Shown one piece after another: positions 8,979 through 18,735 of a stretch of 64,000 bases of DNA. Under the pieces are notes generated by a model. It worked only from the letters and a program-made list of their open reading frames with translations, was not told where the DNA came from and made no database searches. Where the stretch lies: assembly GCF_000412695.1 (NCBI RefSeq), contig NC_021499.1, forward strand, positions 4,216,001 to 4,280,000, read 5' to 3'. The DNA comes from Pseudomonas resinovorans NBRC 106553 (GTDB taxonomy: Bacteria > Pseudomonadota > Gammaproteobacteria > Pseudomonadales > Pseudomonadaceae). Both the position numbers and the translations under genes were made by a program. Each line of letters opens with the position of its first letter. Position 1 is the stretch's first letter.

Positions 8979-8986
8979 AAGAACAA
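8979..8986 (+). promoter_or_regulatory. Hfq/Crc CA motif in the aatJ leader
   Basis: AAGAACAA matches the catabolite activity motif AANAANAA and lies 22 bases before the aatJ ATG. In Pseudomonas such motifs recruit Hfq and Crc to block translation of genes for less preferred carbon sources. Regulation here is inferred from the motif alone. Confidence 0.5.
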
Positions 8987-9008
8987 TCAACATCGAGGAC
9001 TGTCGTTC

Positions 9009-9917
9009 ATGCGTATGCTCCCCAAGGTGCTGGCCACCGCTATCGCAGCAACCCTGATTTCCGCTCCGGCGTTCGCCGCCGAGCTGACCGGTACCCTGAA
9101 GAAGATCAAGGAGACCGGCACCATCACCCTCGGTCACCGTGACGCCTCCATCCCCTTCTCCTACCTCGGCACCGAGCCGGGCAAGCCCATCGGCTACTCT
9201 CATGACCTGCAGCTGAAAGTGGTCGATGCCATCAAGCAGGAACTGGGCATGCCGGAGCTGAAGGTGCGCTACAACCTGGTGACCTCCCAGACCCGCATCC
9301 CGCTGGTGCAGAACGGCACCGTGGACATCGAGTGTGGCTCCACCACCAACAACCTCGAGCGCCAGAAGCAAGTCGGCTTCTCCGTGGGCATCTTCGAGGT
9401 GGGCACCCGCCTGCTGTCGAAGAAGAGCGCCGCCATCGGCGACTTCGCCGACCTCAAGGGCAAGAACGTGGTGACCACCGCCGGCACCACCTCCGAGCGC
9501 CTGCTGAAATCCATGAACGCCGAGAAACAGATGGGCATGAACATCATCTCGGCCAAGGACCACGGCGAGTCCTTCCTGATGCTCGAATCCGGCCGCGCCG
9601 TGGCCTTCATGATGGACGACGCCCTGCTCTACGGCGAAATGGCCAAGGCCAAGAAGCCCGATGACTGGGTCGTGACCGGCGCGCCGCAGTCCTACGAGAT
9701 CTACGGCTGCATGGTCCGCAAGGGCGACGAGCCCTTCAAGCAGGTGGTCGACAAGGCCATCGCCGCGACCTTCGCCTCCGGCGAGATCAACGGCATCTAC
9801 GACAAGTGGTTCACCCAGCCCATCCCGCCCAAGGGCCTGAACCTGAACTTCCCCATGAGCGACGAGCTGAAGAAGCTGGTAGCCAACCCCACCGACAAGT
9901 CGGCTGAAGAGATCTGA
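9009..9917 (+). CDS. aatJ: Glutamate/aspartate ABC transporter periplasmic binding protein
   Basis: This 302-residue protein starts with a Sec signal peptide (MRMLPKVLATAIAATLISA, cleavage near AFA-AE). The rest is a type 2 amino acid binding fold (GTITLGHRDASIPFSYLG, then DLQLKVVDAIKQELG). It captures glutamate and aspartate in the periplasm for the permease encoded next. It is the first gene of the operon and is followed by two hairpins before aatQ, an arrangement that often gives more binding protein than permease. Substrate assignment rests on synteny with ggt and aauSR and on family likeness. Confidence 0.93.
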   Translation: MRMLPKVLATAIAATLISAPAFAAELTGTLKKIKETGTITLGHRDASIPFSYLGTEPGKPIGYSHDLQLKVVDAIKQELGMPELKVRYNLVTSQTRIPLVQNGTVDIECGSTTNNLERQKQVGFSVGIFEVGTRLLSKKSAAIGDFADLKGKNVVTTAGTTSERLLKSMNAEKQMGMNIISAKDHGESFLMLESGRAVAFMMDDALLYGEMAKAKKPDDWVVTGAPQSYEIYGCMVRKGDEPFKQVVDKAIAATFASGEINGIYDKWFTQPIPPKGLNLNFPMSDELKKLVANPTDKSAEEI

Positions 9918-9945
9918 CCTTGCCCCTCCCCTCTCCGCCGTTACT

Positions 9946-10042
9946 CCCCTCTCCCTCCGGGAGAGGGGTTGGGGGAGAGGGAAGGTGGGGGCCGTGCAGA
10001 GTCATGCTGCCCTCACCCCAGCCCTCTCCCACAGGGAGAGGG
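9946..10042 (+). repeat. Two GC hairpins between aatJ and aatQ
   Basis: Hairpin one (9946-9968) pairs CCCCTCTCCC with GGGAGAGGGG around a 3-base loop. Hairpin two (10022-10042) pairs CCCTCTCCC with GGGAGAGGG. Both belong to a pyrimidine-rich palindrome type repeated widely in Pseudomonas intergenic DNA. Placed between binding protein and permease genes, they probably protect the upstream message or attenuate read-through. Confidence 0.7.
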
Positions 10043-10087
10043 TGCTTTTGCCTTCACCGCAGATCGACCTGATAGGGGACAACCCTG

Positions 10088-10834
10088 ATGAATTACAACT
10101 GGGACTGGAGCGTGTTCTTCAAGTCCACCGGCATCGGCAGCGAAATCTACCTGGACTGGTTCGTCACCGGCCTGGGCTGGACCATCGCCATCGCCCTGGC
10201 CGCCTGGATCATCGCCTTGTCGCTGGGCGCGCTCCTCGGCGTGATGCGCACCATGCCGAGCCGCTGGGTCTCCGGCATCGCCACCGTCTACGTGGAAATC
10301 TTCCGCAACGTGCCGCTGCTGGTGCAGCTGTTCCTCTGGCACTTCCTGGTACCGGACCTTTTGCCCGAGCCGCTGGAAATCTGGTTCAAGCAGGACCTCA
10401 ACCCGGCCACCTCGGCCTACCTCAGCGTGGTGGTCTGCCTCGGCCTGTTCACCGCTGCCCGCGTCTGCGAACAGGTGCGCACCGGCATCCAGGCACTGCC
10501 CAAGGGCCAGCTCGGCGCCGCCCGCGCCATGGGCTTCCGCCTGCCGCAGATCTACCGCTACGTGCTTCTGCCCCAGGCCTTCCGCATCATCATTCCGCCG
10601 CTCACCAGCGAGTTCCTCAACATCTTCAAGAACTCCTCGGTGGCGTCCCTGATCGGCCTGATGGAGCTACTGGCGCAGACCAAGCAGACCGCCGAGTTCT
10701 CCGCCAACCTGTTCGAGGCCTTCACGCTGGCCACCCTGATCTACTTCACCCTGAACATGAGCCTGATGCTGCTCATGCGCCTGGTGGAGAAGAAGGTCGC
10801 GGTACCCGGCCTGATCTCCGTAGGGGGCAAATAA
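10088..10834 (+). CDS. aatQ: Glutamate/aspartate ABC transporter permease subunit
   Basis: This 248-residue inner membrane permease of the HisM/GlnP type forms the channel together with AatM. It has about five membrane segments and the ABC-contact EAA loop [20 protein letters not shown], where it docks on AatP. The start ATG follows AGGGGACAACC. The stop TAA overlaps the aatM start by one base (TAATG), so the two permeases are translationally coupled. Confidence 0.93.
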   Translation: MNYNWDWSVFFKSTGIGSEIYLDWFVTGLGWTIAIALAAWIIALSLGALLGVMRTMPSRWVSGIATVYVEIFRNVPLLVQLFLWHFLVPDLLPEPLEIWFKQDLNPATSAYLSVVVCLGLFTAARVCEQVRTGIQALPKGQLGAARAMGFRLPQIYRYVLLPQAFRIIIPPLTSEFLNIFKNSSVASLIGLMELLAQTKQTAEFSANLFEAFTLATLIYFTLNMSLMLLMRLVEKKVAVPGLISVGGK

Positions 10835-11495
10835 TGGATTTCTCCGCGATCATCCCCGCCCTGCCGGGCCTGGCCGACGGCCTGCTGATGACCTTCCAGC
10901 TGATGGTCCTCGGCGTGCTCGGCGGCGTGGCCCTGGGCACCGTGCTGGCGCTCATGCGCCTGTCCCACAACCCGCTGCTGTCGAAGGCGGCCGGGATCTA
11001 CGTCAACTACTTCCGCTCCATCCCGCTGCTGCTGGTGATCACCTGGTTCTACTTCGCGGTGCCCTTCCTGCTGCGGGCGATCACCGGCGAAGACACCCCG
11101 GTGGGCGCGTTCACCTCCTGCCTGGTGGCCTTCATGATGTTCGAGGCGGCGTATTTCTGCGAAATCGTCCGCGCCGGCATCCAGGCCATCCCCAAGGGCC
11201 AGATGGGCGCCGCCCAGGCGCTCGGCATGACCTACGGCCAGAGCATGCGCCTGATCATCCTGCCCCAGGCCTTCCGCAAGATGACCCCGCTGCTGCTGCA
11301 GCAGAGCATCATCCTGTTCCAGGACACCTCGCTCGTTTACACCGTGGGCCTGATGGACTTCCTCAACGCCGCCCGCTCCCGTGGCGACATCATCGGCCAG
11401 CCCCACGAGTTCCTCATCTTCGCCGGCCTGGTGTACTTCAGCGTCAGCTTCATCGCCTCCCAGCTGGTCAAACTCCTGCAGAAAAGGTTAGCCGT

Positions 11496-11499
<4 letters not shown>
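10834..11499 (+). CDS. aatM: Glutamate/aspartate ABC transporter permease subunit
   Basis: This is the second permease, 221 residues, with the EAA loop [20 protein letters not shown] and five predicted membrane segments. The start at 10834 ([16 protein letters not shown]) overlaps the aatQ stop by one base and is preceded by GTAGGGGGC. Its own stop overlaps the aatP start in an ATGA, so stoichiometric translation of the transporter subunits is likely. Confidence 0.93.
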
Positions 11500-12230
<731 letters not shown>

Positions 12231-12237
12231 GACACAT

Positions 12238-12260
12238 CCCCGGCCGGCATTCGGCCGGGG
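12238..12260 (+). terminator. GC hairpin between aatP and ggt
   Basis: CCCCGGCCG pairs with CGGCCGGGG around the loop GCATT, 8 bases after the aatP stop. There is no T-tract, so it is more likely an mRNA-stabilising or attenuating hairpin than a full terminator. Confidence 0.6.
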
Positions 12261-12276
12261 ACCTGTACCACCCCAC

Positions 12277-12284
12277 AACAACAA
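12277..12284 (+). promoter_or_regulatory. Hfq/Crc CA motif before ggt
   Basis: AACAACAA (within AACAACAAGA) matches AANAANAA and lies 14 bases before the ggt start, next to the ribosome binding site. The identical ten bases occur at 48455 before another catabolic gene. Post-transcriptional repression of ggt by Hfq/Crc is inferred. Confidence 0.55.
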
Positions 12285-12298
12285 GATAGGGATATCCC

Positions 12299-13975
12299 AT
12301 GCAACCGATGATCCTCCTGCGCCCCGTCGCCCTTGGCGTCGCCATCGCCACCGCCAGTTCCTCGGTGTTCGCCGCCAGCCTCGAAGGCGGCGCGGTGGCC
12401 GCGCCGGACCTGTACGGCGCCAAGGTCGCAGCCGACGTGCTGAAGGCCGGCGGCAACGCGGTGGACGCCGCGGTGGCCACGGCCTTCACCCTGGCGGTCA
12501 CCTACCCCGAAGCCGGCAACATCGGTGGCGGCGGTTTCATGACTCTGTACATGGACGGCAAGCCCTACTTCCTCGACTACCGCGAAGTGGCGCCCAAGGC
12601 CGCGACCAAAACCATGTACCTGGACGACCAGGGCGAGGTGATAGAGAACCTCAGCCTGGTGGGCGTCCGGGCCGCCGGCGTGCCCGGCACCGTGATGGGC
12701 CTGTGGGAGGCGCACCAGCGCTTCGGCAAGCTGCCCTGGAGCGAGCTGGTCACCCCGGCCATCGGTTACGCGAAAAGCGGTTTCAAGGTCGCCGACAAGC
12801 AGTTCCAGTACCGCCAGGACGCCATCGCCCTGTTCAACGGCAAGACCAACTTCGGCGACTACTTCGGCACCATGAAGGCCGGCGAAACCTTCACCCAGCC
12901 GGAGCTCGCCAAAACCCTGGAGCGCATCGCCGACAAGGGCCCGGAGGACTTCTACAAGGGCGAAACCGCGCGCCTGCTGGTGGCGCAGATGCAGCAGGAC
13001 GGCGGCCTGATCAGCCAGGACGACCTCAGCGGCTACAGCGCCAAGTGGCGCGAGCCGATGCGCATCGACTGGCAGGGCAACAGCCTCTACACCGCGCCGC
13101 TGCCCAGCTCCGGGGGCATCGCCCTGGCCCAGCTGATCGGCATCAAGGAAGCCCGCGCCGCCGACTTCAAGGGCGTGGAACTGAACTCCGCGCGCTACAT
13201 CCACCTGCTGGCGGAAATCGAGAAGCGCGTGTTCGCCGACCGCGCCGACTACCTGGGCGACCCGGACTTCTCCAAGGTGCCGGTGGCCCAGCTGACCGAC
13301 GCCGGCTACATCGCCAAGCGCGCCGCCGAGGTCAACCCGAACGCCATCTCCGCCACCGAGAAGGTGCGTCCGGGCCTGGAACCGCACCAGACCACCCACT
13401 TCTCCATCGTCGACGCCGACGGCAACGCGGTGAGCAACACCTACACCCTCAACTGGGACTTCGGCAGCGGCGTGGTGGTCAAGGGCGCCGGCTTCCTGCT
13501 CAACGACGAAATGGACGACTTCAGCGCCAAGCCCGGCGTGGCCAACGCCTTCGGCGTGGTGGGCAGCGACGCCAACGCCATCGAGCCGGGCAAGCGCATG
13601 CTCTCCTCCATGAGCCCGAGCATCGTCACCCGCGACGGCAAGGTCAGCCTGGTGCTGGGCACCCCCGGCGGCTCGCGCATCTTCACCTCGATCTTCCAGG
13701 TGCTGAACAACGTCTACGACTACCAGCTGCCGCTGGAGAAAGCCGTGGCCGCCCAGCGCGTGCACCACCAGTTGCTGCCCAAGGACACCCTCTACTACGA
13801 CGCCCACGCCCCGCTCACCGGCAAGGTGGCCGAGGAGCTGAAGGCCATGGGCTACACCCTGGAAGACCAGGGCTGGAACATGGGCGACATCCAGGCCATC
13901 CGCGTCGACGGCGCGAATCTGGAAACCGCTTCCGACCCGCGTGGCCGGGGCGTCGGCCTGGTGGTCAAGCCATAA
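12299..13975 (+). CDS. ggt: Gamma-glutamyltransferase (periplasmic)
   Basis: This 558-residue Ntn-family enzyme hydrolyses or transfers the gamma-glutamyl group of glutathione and other gamma-glutamyl compounds, releasing glutamate for the transporter upstream. A signal peptide covers about residues 1-24 (ending VFAAS). The autocleavage site is the threonine in HQTTHFSIVDADGNAVS (about residues 364-380), which starts the small subunit. The substrate-binding motif GNIGGGGFM and the PSSGG and GSRIF segments of the family are intact. It lies 68 bp after aatP on the same strand. Confidence 0.95.
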   Translation: MQPMILLRPVALGVAIATASSSVFAASLEGGAVAAPDLYGAKVAADVLKAGGNAVDAAVATAFTLAVTYPEAGNIGGGGFMTLYMDGKPYFLDYREVAPKAATKTMYLDDQGEVIENLSLVGVRAAGVPGTVMGLWEAHQRFGKLPWSELVTPAIGYAKSGFKVADKQFQYRQDAIALFNGKTNFGDYFGTMKAGETFTQPELAKTLERIADKGPEDFYKGETARLLVAQMQQDGGLISQDDLSGYSAKWREPMRIDWQGNSLYTAPLPSSGGIALAQLIGIKEARAADFKGVELNSARYIHLLAEIEKRVFADRADYLGDPDFSKVPVAQLTDAGYIAKRAAEVNPNAISATEKVRPGLEPHQTTHFSIVDADGNAVSNTYTLNWDFGSGVVVKGAGFLLNDEMDDFSAKPGVANAFGVVGSDANAIEPGKRMLSSMSPSIVTRDGKVSLVLGTPGGSRIFTSIFQVLNNVYDYQLPLEKAVAAQRVHHQLLPKDTLYYDAHAPLTGKVAEELKAMGYTLEDQGWNMGDIQAIRVDGANLETASDPRGRGVGLVVKP

Positions 13976-13982
13976 CGCCGAG

Positions 13983-14016
13983 GCCAGCCCGTCGCCCACC
14001 CGGGCGGCGGGCTGGC
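13983..14016 (+). terminator. Long GC hairpin after ggt
   Basis: GCCAGCCCGTCGCCC pairs over 15 bp (one G-T pair) with GGGCGGCGGGCTGGC, starting 7 bases after the ggt stop. No T-tract follows. It probably ends or attenuates the aat-ggt message before aauS. Confidence 0.65.
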
Positions 14017-14031
14017 CCGTACGGGTCGACT

Positions 14032-15945
14032 ATGATGCAATGCCCCACCGCCAGCCTCCGCGCCGTGCCGCCCGCCCTGACCGTGAAACCGCGCCTGCTC
14101 CGCCATTTCCTGCTGTTCCTGTTGCTCGCCCTGTGCATGCTGGGTTTCGGCTACGTCGGCTACCACCTCAGCGAAGAGGCGGGCATCCGTCAGCTACGGG
14201 ACGATGGCGAGCGCCAGCTGGAACTCCACGCCCGCGCCGTGGAAAGCGAGATCAACCGCTACACCTACCTGCCCAGCCTGCTGGAGCTGGAATCCAGCGT
14301 CAGCCACCTGCTGCTCAACCCCACGCCCTACCGGCGCAACCTGGTCAACCACTACCTCGAAGGCCTCAACCGCCGCAGCGGCGCCCGCGCCATCTACCTG
14401 CTGGATACCCAGGGCCGGGTGCTGGCCACCAGCAACTGGCGCGACGCGGACAGCTACCTGGGCGAGGACCTGGCCTTCCGCGCCTACTTCCAGGAAGCCG
14501 TGCAAGGCCGCCCCGGCCGCTTCTACGGCATCGGCAGCACCACCGGGGAGGCCGGCTACTACCTGGCCCACGGCCTGCGCTACCAGGACCGGATCATTGG
14601 CGTGGCGGTGGTCAAGGTGAAGCTGGAAACCCTGCAGGAGCGCTGGGAAAAGGCCCGCCTGCAAGCCTTCGTCAGCGACGAGAACGGCATCATCATCCTC
14701 TCCAGCGACCCGGCCCTGCGCATGAAGGCGGTGCGCCCGCTCTCGGCCGAAGACAAGGAACGCCTGGCCCGCAGCCTGCAGTACTACTGGTGGGCCCTGA
14801 ACGAATGGGAACCCCTGAGCCGCCAGGTGCTGGGCGAGGGCCTGGAAGCCATCAGCTTCGCCGCCAGCGACCCGGTGGGAGCGGCCGAAGGCGAAGTGGC
14901 CTACCTGGCCCAGACCCGCACCCTCGACGACACCCCCTGGCACTTCACCCTGCTCTCGCCGCTGGCCGACCTGCGCCGCGAAGCGGTGATCCAGGGCATG
15001 CTCGCCGCCGTCGGCTTCGCCCTGCTGGCCTTCCTGCTGATCGCCTGGAACGAGCGGCGCAAGGTCTTCGCCACCCGCCTGGCGGCCCGCGAGGCACTGC
15101 TGGCGGCCAACAACGAGCTGGAACGCAAGATCGCCGAACGCACCCAGGACCTGCGCGCCAGCAACAGCCGCCTGCTGGCGGAAATCCGCGAGCGCAAGCA
15201 GACCGAGGACAACCTGCGCAAGGCCCAGGACGGCCTGGTCCAGGCCGGCAAGCTGGCGGTGATCGGGCAGATGTCCACCAGCATCGCCCACGAACTCAAC
15301 CAACCCCTGGCGGCCCTGCGCACCCTCTCCGGCAACACCGTGCGCTTCCTCGCCCGTGGCGCCCTGGACACCGCCAGCACCAACCTGGCGGCGATCAACG
15401 AACTCGTCGATCGCATGGGCCGCATCACCGCCAGCCTGCGCGCCTTCGCCCGACGCTCCGACGACCACGGCCAGGCGCGCCTGGGCAAGGCGGTGGACGC
15501 CGCGCTGTTCCTCCTGCACAGCCGCCTTGACCGCAGCGGGCTGACCCTCAATCGCGACGTCGACGATGTGCTGCTGGCCATCGACCAGACCCGCCTGGAG
15601 CAGATCCTGGTCAACCTGGTGGCCAACGCCCTGGACGCCATGAGCGGCCAGAGCGACTGCCTGCTCTGGCTCAGCGGCCACGCCGACGGCGATACCTACC
15701 GCCTGCAGGTGCGCGACAACGGCCCCGGCATCGACCCGGCCAACCGCCAGTACCTGTTCGAGCCCTTCTTCACCACCAAGCCCGGCGAACATGGCCTGGG
15801 CCTGGGCCTGACCCTTTCGGCCAGCCTGGCCACCGCTGCGGGCGGCAGCCTGGCGGCCCAGCATCCGGAAACCGGCGGCACCGCGTTCGAACTCTGCCTG
15901 CCGCTGCTGCACCGCCCCGAAGGAACCGCGAGCACCGCCCCATGA
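14032..15945 (+). CDS. aauS: Sensor histidine kinase of the acidic amino acid two-component system
   Basis: This 637-residue kinase belongs to the DctB-like group. A membrane segment at about residues 25-45 and a second near residue 325 enclose a periplasmic double-Cache type sensor domain. A coiled coil leads to the H-box SIAHELNQPLAALR, then the ATPase domain with N-box NLVANALDAMSG, DNGPGID and GLGLGLTLS. It overlaps aauR by 4 bases (ATGA), so kinase and regulator are co-translated. The exact start is uncertain: ATGs at 14032 and 14035 are adjacent. Sensing of glutamate/aspartate is inferred from the neighbouring transporter. Confidence 0.92.
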   Translation: MMQCPTASLRAVPPALTVKPRLLRHFLLFLLLALCMLGFGYVGYHLSEEAGIRQLRDDGERQLELHARAVESEINRYTYLPSLLELESSVSHLLLNPTPYRRNLVNHYLEGLNRRSGARAIYLLDTQGRVLATSNWRDADSYLGEDLAFRAYFQEAVQGRPGRFYGIGSTTGEAGYYLAHGLRYQDRIIGVAVVKVKLETLQERWEKARLQAFVSDENGIIILSSDPALRMKAVRPLSAEDKERLARSLQYYWWALNEWEPLSRQVLGEGLEAISFAASDPVGAAEGEVAYLAQTRTLDDTPWHFTLLSPLADLRREAVIQGMLAAVGFALLAFLLIAWNERRKVFATRLAAREALLAANNELERKIAERTQDLRASNSRLLAEIRERKQTEDNLRKAQDGLVQAGKLAVIGQMSTSIAHELNQPLAALRTLSGNTVRFLARGALDTASTNLAAINELVDRMGRITASLRAFARRSDDHGQARLGKAVDAALFLLHSRLDRSGLTLNRDVDDVLLAIDQTRLEQILVNLVANALDAMSGQSDCLLWLSGHADGDTYRLQVRDNGPGIDPANRQYLFEPFFTTKPGEHGLGLGLTLSASLATAAGGSLAAQHPETGGTAFELCLPLLHRPEGTASTAP

Positions 15946-17264
15946 CCGAGCCCCTCAGCGTCCTCATCGTCGAAGACGACCCCCACGTCCTGATGGGCTG
16001 CCAGCAGGCGCTGGCCCTGGAAGACATTCCCAGCATCGGCGTCGGCAGCGCCGAAGAGGCCCTGGCCCAGGTGGGCGAGCATTTCGCCGGCATCGTCATC
16101 AGCGATATCCGCCTGCCCGGCATGGACGGCCTGACCCTGCTCGAACGCCTCAAGGCCCGCGACCGCAGCCTGCCGGTGGTGCTGATCACCGGCCACGGCG
16201 ACATCAGCATGGCGGTGCAGGCCATGCGCGACGGCGCCTATGACTTCATGGAGAAGCCCTTCTCCCCTGAACGCCTGGTGGACGTGGCGCGCCGCGCCCT
16301 GGAAACACGCGCCCTGGCCCGCGAGGTGTCGCAGCTGCGTCGCCAGCTCGCCGGCCGGCAATCCCTCGAGCAGCGCATCATCGGCCGCTCGCCGGCCATC
16401 CAGGCCCTGCGCGAGCTGATCGCCAACGTCGCCGACACCTCGGCCAACGTGCTCATCGAAGGCGAGACCGGCACCGGCAAGGAACTGGTCGCCCGTTGCC
16501 TGCACGACTACAGCCGGCGCCAACCCAGGCAATTCGTCGCGCTCAACTGCGGCGGCCTGCCGGAGAACCTGTTCGACAGCGAAATCTTCGGCCACGAGGC
16601 CCACGCCTTCACCGGCGCCGGCAAGCGCCGCATCGGCAAGATCGAGCACGCCCACCAGGGCACCCTGTTCCTCGACGAAATCGAGAGCATGCCGCTCAAC
16701 CTGCAGATCAAGTTCCTCCGCGTGCTGCAGGAACAGACCCTGGAACGCCTGGGCTCCAACCAGCCGATCCCGGTGGACTGCCGGGTGGTCGCCGCCACCA
16801 AGTTCGACCTGGACGAGGAAGGCCGCGCCGGGCGTTTTCGCAGCGACCTCTACTACCGCTTGAACGTGGTCACCCTGGAGCTGCCGCCGCTGCGCGACCG
16901 CCGCGAGGACATCCTGCTGCTGTTCGAGCACTTCCTGCAGCTCTCCTCCCTGCGATTCGACCGGCCGGCGCCCGAACTGGACAACGCCACCCTCTCCGCG
17001 CTGATGGCCCACGACTGGCCGGGCAACGTGCGCGAGCTACGCAACGTGGCCGAACGCTTCGCCCTGGGCCTGCCGGTGTTCAAGAAGAGCGGCCAGACCC
17101 CGGACGGCAACGAGCCGCGCTTCGCCGAAGCGGTGGAAGCCTTCGAGAAGAACCTGCTCGGCGCCGCCCTGGAACGCCACGGCGGCAACCTCAGCCAGGC
17201 CTGCATCGCCCTCGGCATGGCCAAGACCACCCTGTTCGACAAGGTGAAGAAGTACGGGCTGTGA
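15942..17264 (+). CDS. aauR: Sigma-54-dependent response regulator for acidic amino acid uptake
   Basis: This 440-residue DctD/NtrC-type activator has a receiver domain ([11 protein letters not shown], phosphorylated Asp in [11 protein letters not shown], conserved Lys in [11 protein letters not shown]). An AAA+ domain follows (Walker A GETGTGKE, Walker [12 protein letters not shown], arginine finger region [10 protein letters not shown]), then a Fis-type helix-turn-helix at the C-terminus. The sigma-54 contact loop reads HAFTGA instead of the usual GAFTGA. Its likely targets are the TTCGG-N4-CCGAA sites at 8791 and 8822 and the promoter at 8921. Confidence 0.94.
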   Translation: MTEPLSVLIVEDDPHVLMGCQQALALEDIPSIGVGSAEEALAQVGEHFAGIVISDIRLPGMDGLTLLERLKARDRSLPVVLITGHGDISMAVQAMRDGAYDFMEKPFSPERLVDVARRALETRALAREVSQLRRQLAGRQSLEQRIIGRSPAIQALRELIANVADTSANVLIEGETGTGKELVARCLHDYSRRQPRQFVALNCGGLPENLFDSEIFGHEAHAFTGAGKRRIGKIEHAHQGTLFLDEIESMPLNLQIKFLRVLQEQTLERLGSNQPIPVDCRVVAATKFDLDEEGRAGRFRSDLYYRLNVVTLELPPLRDRREDILLLFEHFLQLSSLRFDRPAPELDNATLSALMAHDWPGNVRELRNVAERFALGLPVFKKSGQTPDGNEPRFAEAVEAFEKNLLGAALERHGGNLSQACIALGMAKTTLFDKVKKYGL

Positions 17265-17273
17265 AATGCGAAC

Positions 17274-17360
17274 CGTAGGTTGCGGCTGAGCGACGCGAAG
17301 CCCAACATCCCTGCGCCACGCCCCCATGTTGGGCCGCGCTGCGCTTGGCCCAACCTACGA
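17274..17360. repeat. Intergenic palindromic repeat (GTAGGTTG...CAACCTAC type)
   Basis: The element begins CGTAGGTTG and ends CAACCTACG, with inner arms GCCCAACAT and ATGTTGGGC. It fills the gap after aauR and matches the copy at 43743 in its outer arms. It may act as a terminator or mRNA 3' stabiliser. Confidence 0.75.
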
Positions 17361-17442
17361 AAAATCCTGCAACCCCTCCCGCAAGACATCCCGCCCCTCC
17401 ATGGTCTAAACCCTTCCAGACCACTCCCAACGAACCACCGCC

Positions 17443-18735
17443 ATGTCCCCGCTGCACCGCGCCATCCATGCCAGGCCTGGTGAACTGGGCCCGGCCCTGG
17501 CCGCCTTCGCCCTGCTGTTGAGCCTGTTCGGCGGCTATTTCATGCTGCGCCCGGTGCGCGAAACCATGGGCATCGCCGGTGGCGTGGAGAACCTGCAGTG
17601 GCTGTTCAGCGCCACCTTCGTCGCCATGTTGCTGGCGGTGCCGGCCTTCGGCTGGCTGAACGCGCGGGTGCCGCGGCGGGTGTTGCTCGATTGCGTCTAC
17701 CTGTTCTTCGCCAGCCACCTGTGCATCTTCGCCTGGCTGCTCTGGCGCACTCCCGACCCGCTGTGGACGGCGCGAGCCTTCTACGTCTGGCTGTCGGTCT
17801 ACAACCTGTTCGTGGTGTCGCTCGCCTGGAGCCTGCTGGCCGACGTATTCAACCGCCGCCAGGCCAAGCGCCTGTTCCCCGCCATCGCCGCCGGGGCCAG
17901 CCTGGGCGGGCTGCTCGGCCCTGTGCTCGGCGGCCTGCTGGTGGGCAGCCTGGGCACCGCCGGCTTGCTGGTGCTGGCCGCGCTGCTCCTGCTACCGCCC
18001 CTGGCCCTGCGCCGCTACCTGATGAGCTGGCGTGCCCAGGGCGGCGCCGGGCGCCCCGGCGCGGAGCGGGAACCACCGGAACGCCCGGTGCCCGGCAACC
18101 CCTTCGCGGGCATCAGCCTGGTGCTGGGCTCGCCCTACCTGCTGGGCATCTGCGCCTTCGTCCTGCTGCTGTCCTGCACCAGCACCTTCCTCTACTTCGA
18201 GCAGGCGCGGTTGGTGGCGGCGCTGTTCCCCGACAGCCAGCAGCAGGTTCGCGTGTTCGCCCTGCTCGACTTCGTCGTGCAGGCACTGTCGCTGGCCTGC
18301 CAGCTGTTCATCGCCGGGCGCGTGGCCCAGCGCTTCGGCGTCGGAGCGCTGCTGGCCGGGGTGCCGCTGCTGGTGGCGCTGGGCTTCGTCGGCCTGGCGC
18401 TGCTGCCCCAGTTCGCCGTGCTGGCCGGGGTGATGGTGCTGCGTCGGGTGGGGGAATACGCCTTCGTGCGGCCGGGGCGGGAGATGCTATTCGTGCCGCT
18501 GGATGCCCAGCAGAAATACCGGGCGAAGAACTTCATCGACACCCTGGTCTATCGCGGCGGCGATGCCCTGAGCGCCTGGCTCAATGCACTGCTCAACGCC
18601 ATCGGCCTCGGTGCCGCCGCAGTGGCGCTGGTGGGTGCCGGCGTGGCCCTGGCCTGGTCGGCACTGGGCTGGCGCCTGGGCCGCCGCCACGAGCAGACTC
18701 AATCCTCGGCAAGCCCACAGGAGGCCAAGCCATGA
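17443..18735 (+). CDS. MFS-type transporter, NTP/NDP exchanger-like
   Basis: This 430-residue protein has about twelve membrane segments. The start of segment one reads [16 protein letters not shown], a sequence typical of the bacterial nucleotide-exchanger-like MFS group. The substrate is unknown; in free-living bacteria these proteins are unlikely to import ATP. It overlaps the next gene in an ATGA, so the two are co-translated with a putative reductase. It has no other obvious partner. Confidence 0.8.
   Translation: MSPLHRAIHARPGELGPALAAFALLLSLFGGYFMLRPVRETMGIAGGVENLQWLFSATFVAMLLAVPAFGWLNARVPRRVLLDCVYLFFASHLCIFAWLLWRTPDPLWTARAFYVWLSVYNLFVVSLAWSLLADVFNRRQAKRLFPAIAAGASLGGLLGPVLGGLLVGSLGTAGLLVLAALLLLPPLALRRYLMSWRAQGGAGRPGAEREPPERPVPGNPFAGISLVLGSPYLLGICAFVLLLSCTSTFLYFEQARLVAALFPDSQQQVRVFALLDFVVQALSLACQLFIAGRVAQRFGVGALLAGVPLLVALGFVGLALLPQFAVLAGVMVLRRVGEYAFVRPGREMLFVPLDAQQKYRAKNFIDTLVYRGGDALSAWLNALLNAIGLGAAAVALVGAGVALAWSALGWRLGRRHEQTQSSASPQEAKP

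Noticed and set aside
12703-14031. Long open frame extending aauS upstream across ggt
   Set aside because: It runs inside ggt in another frame and gives arginine/glycine/proline-rich nonsense; the kinase begins at 14032 with its membrane segment.
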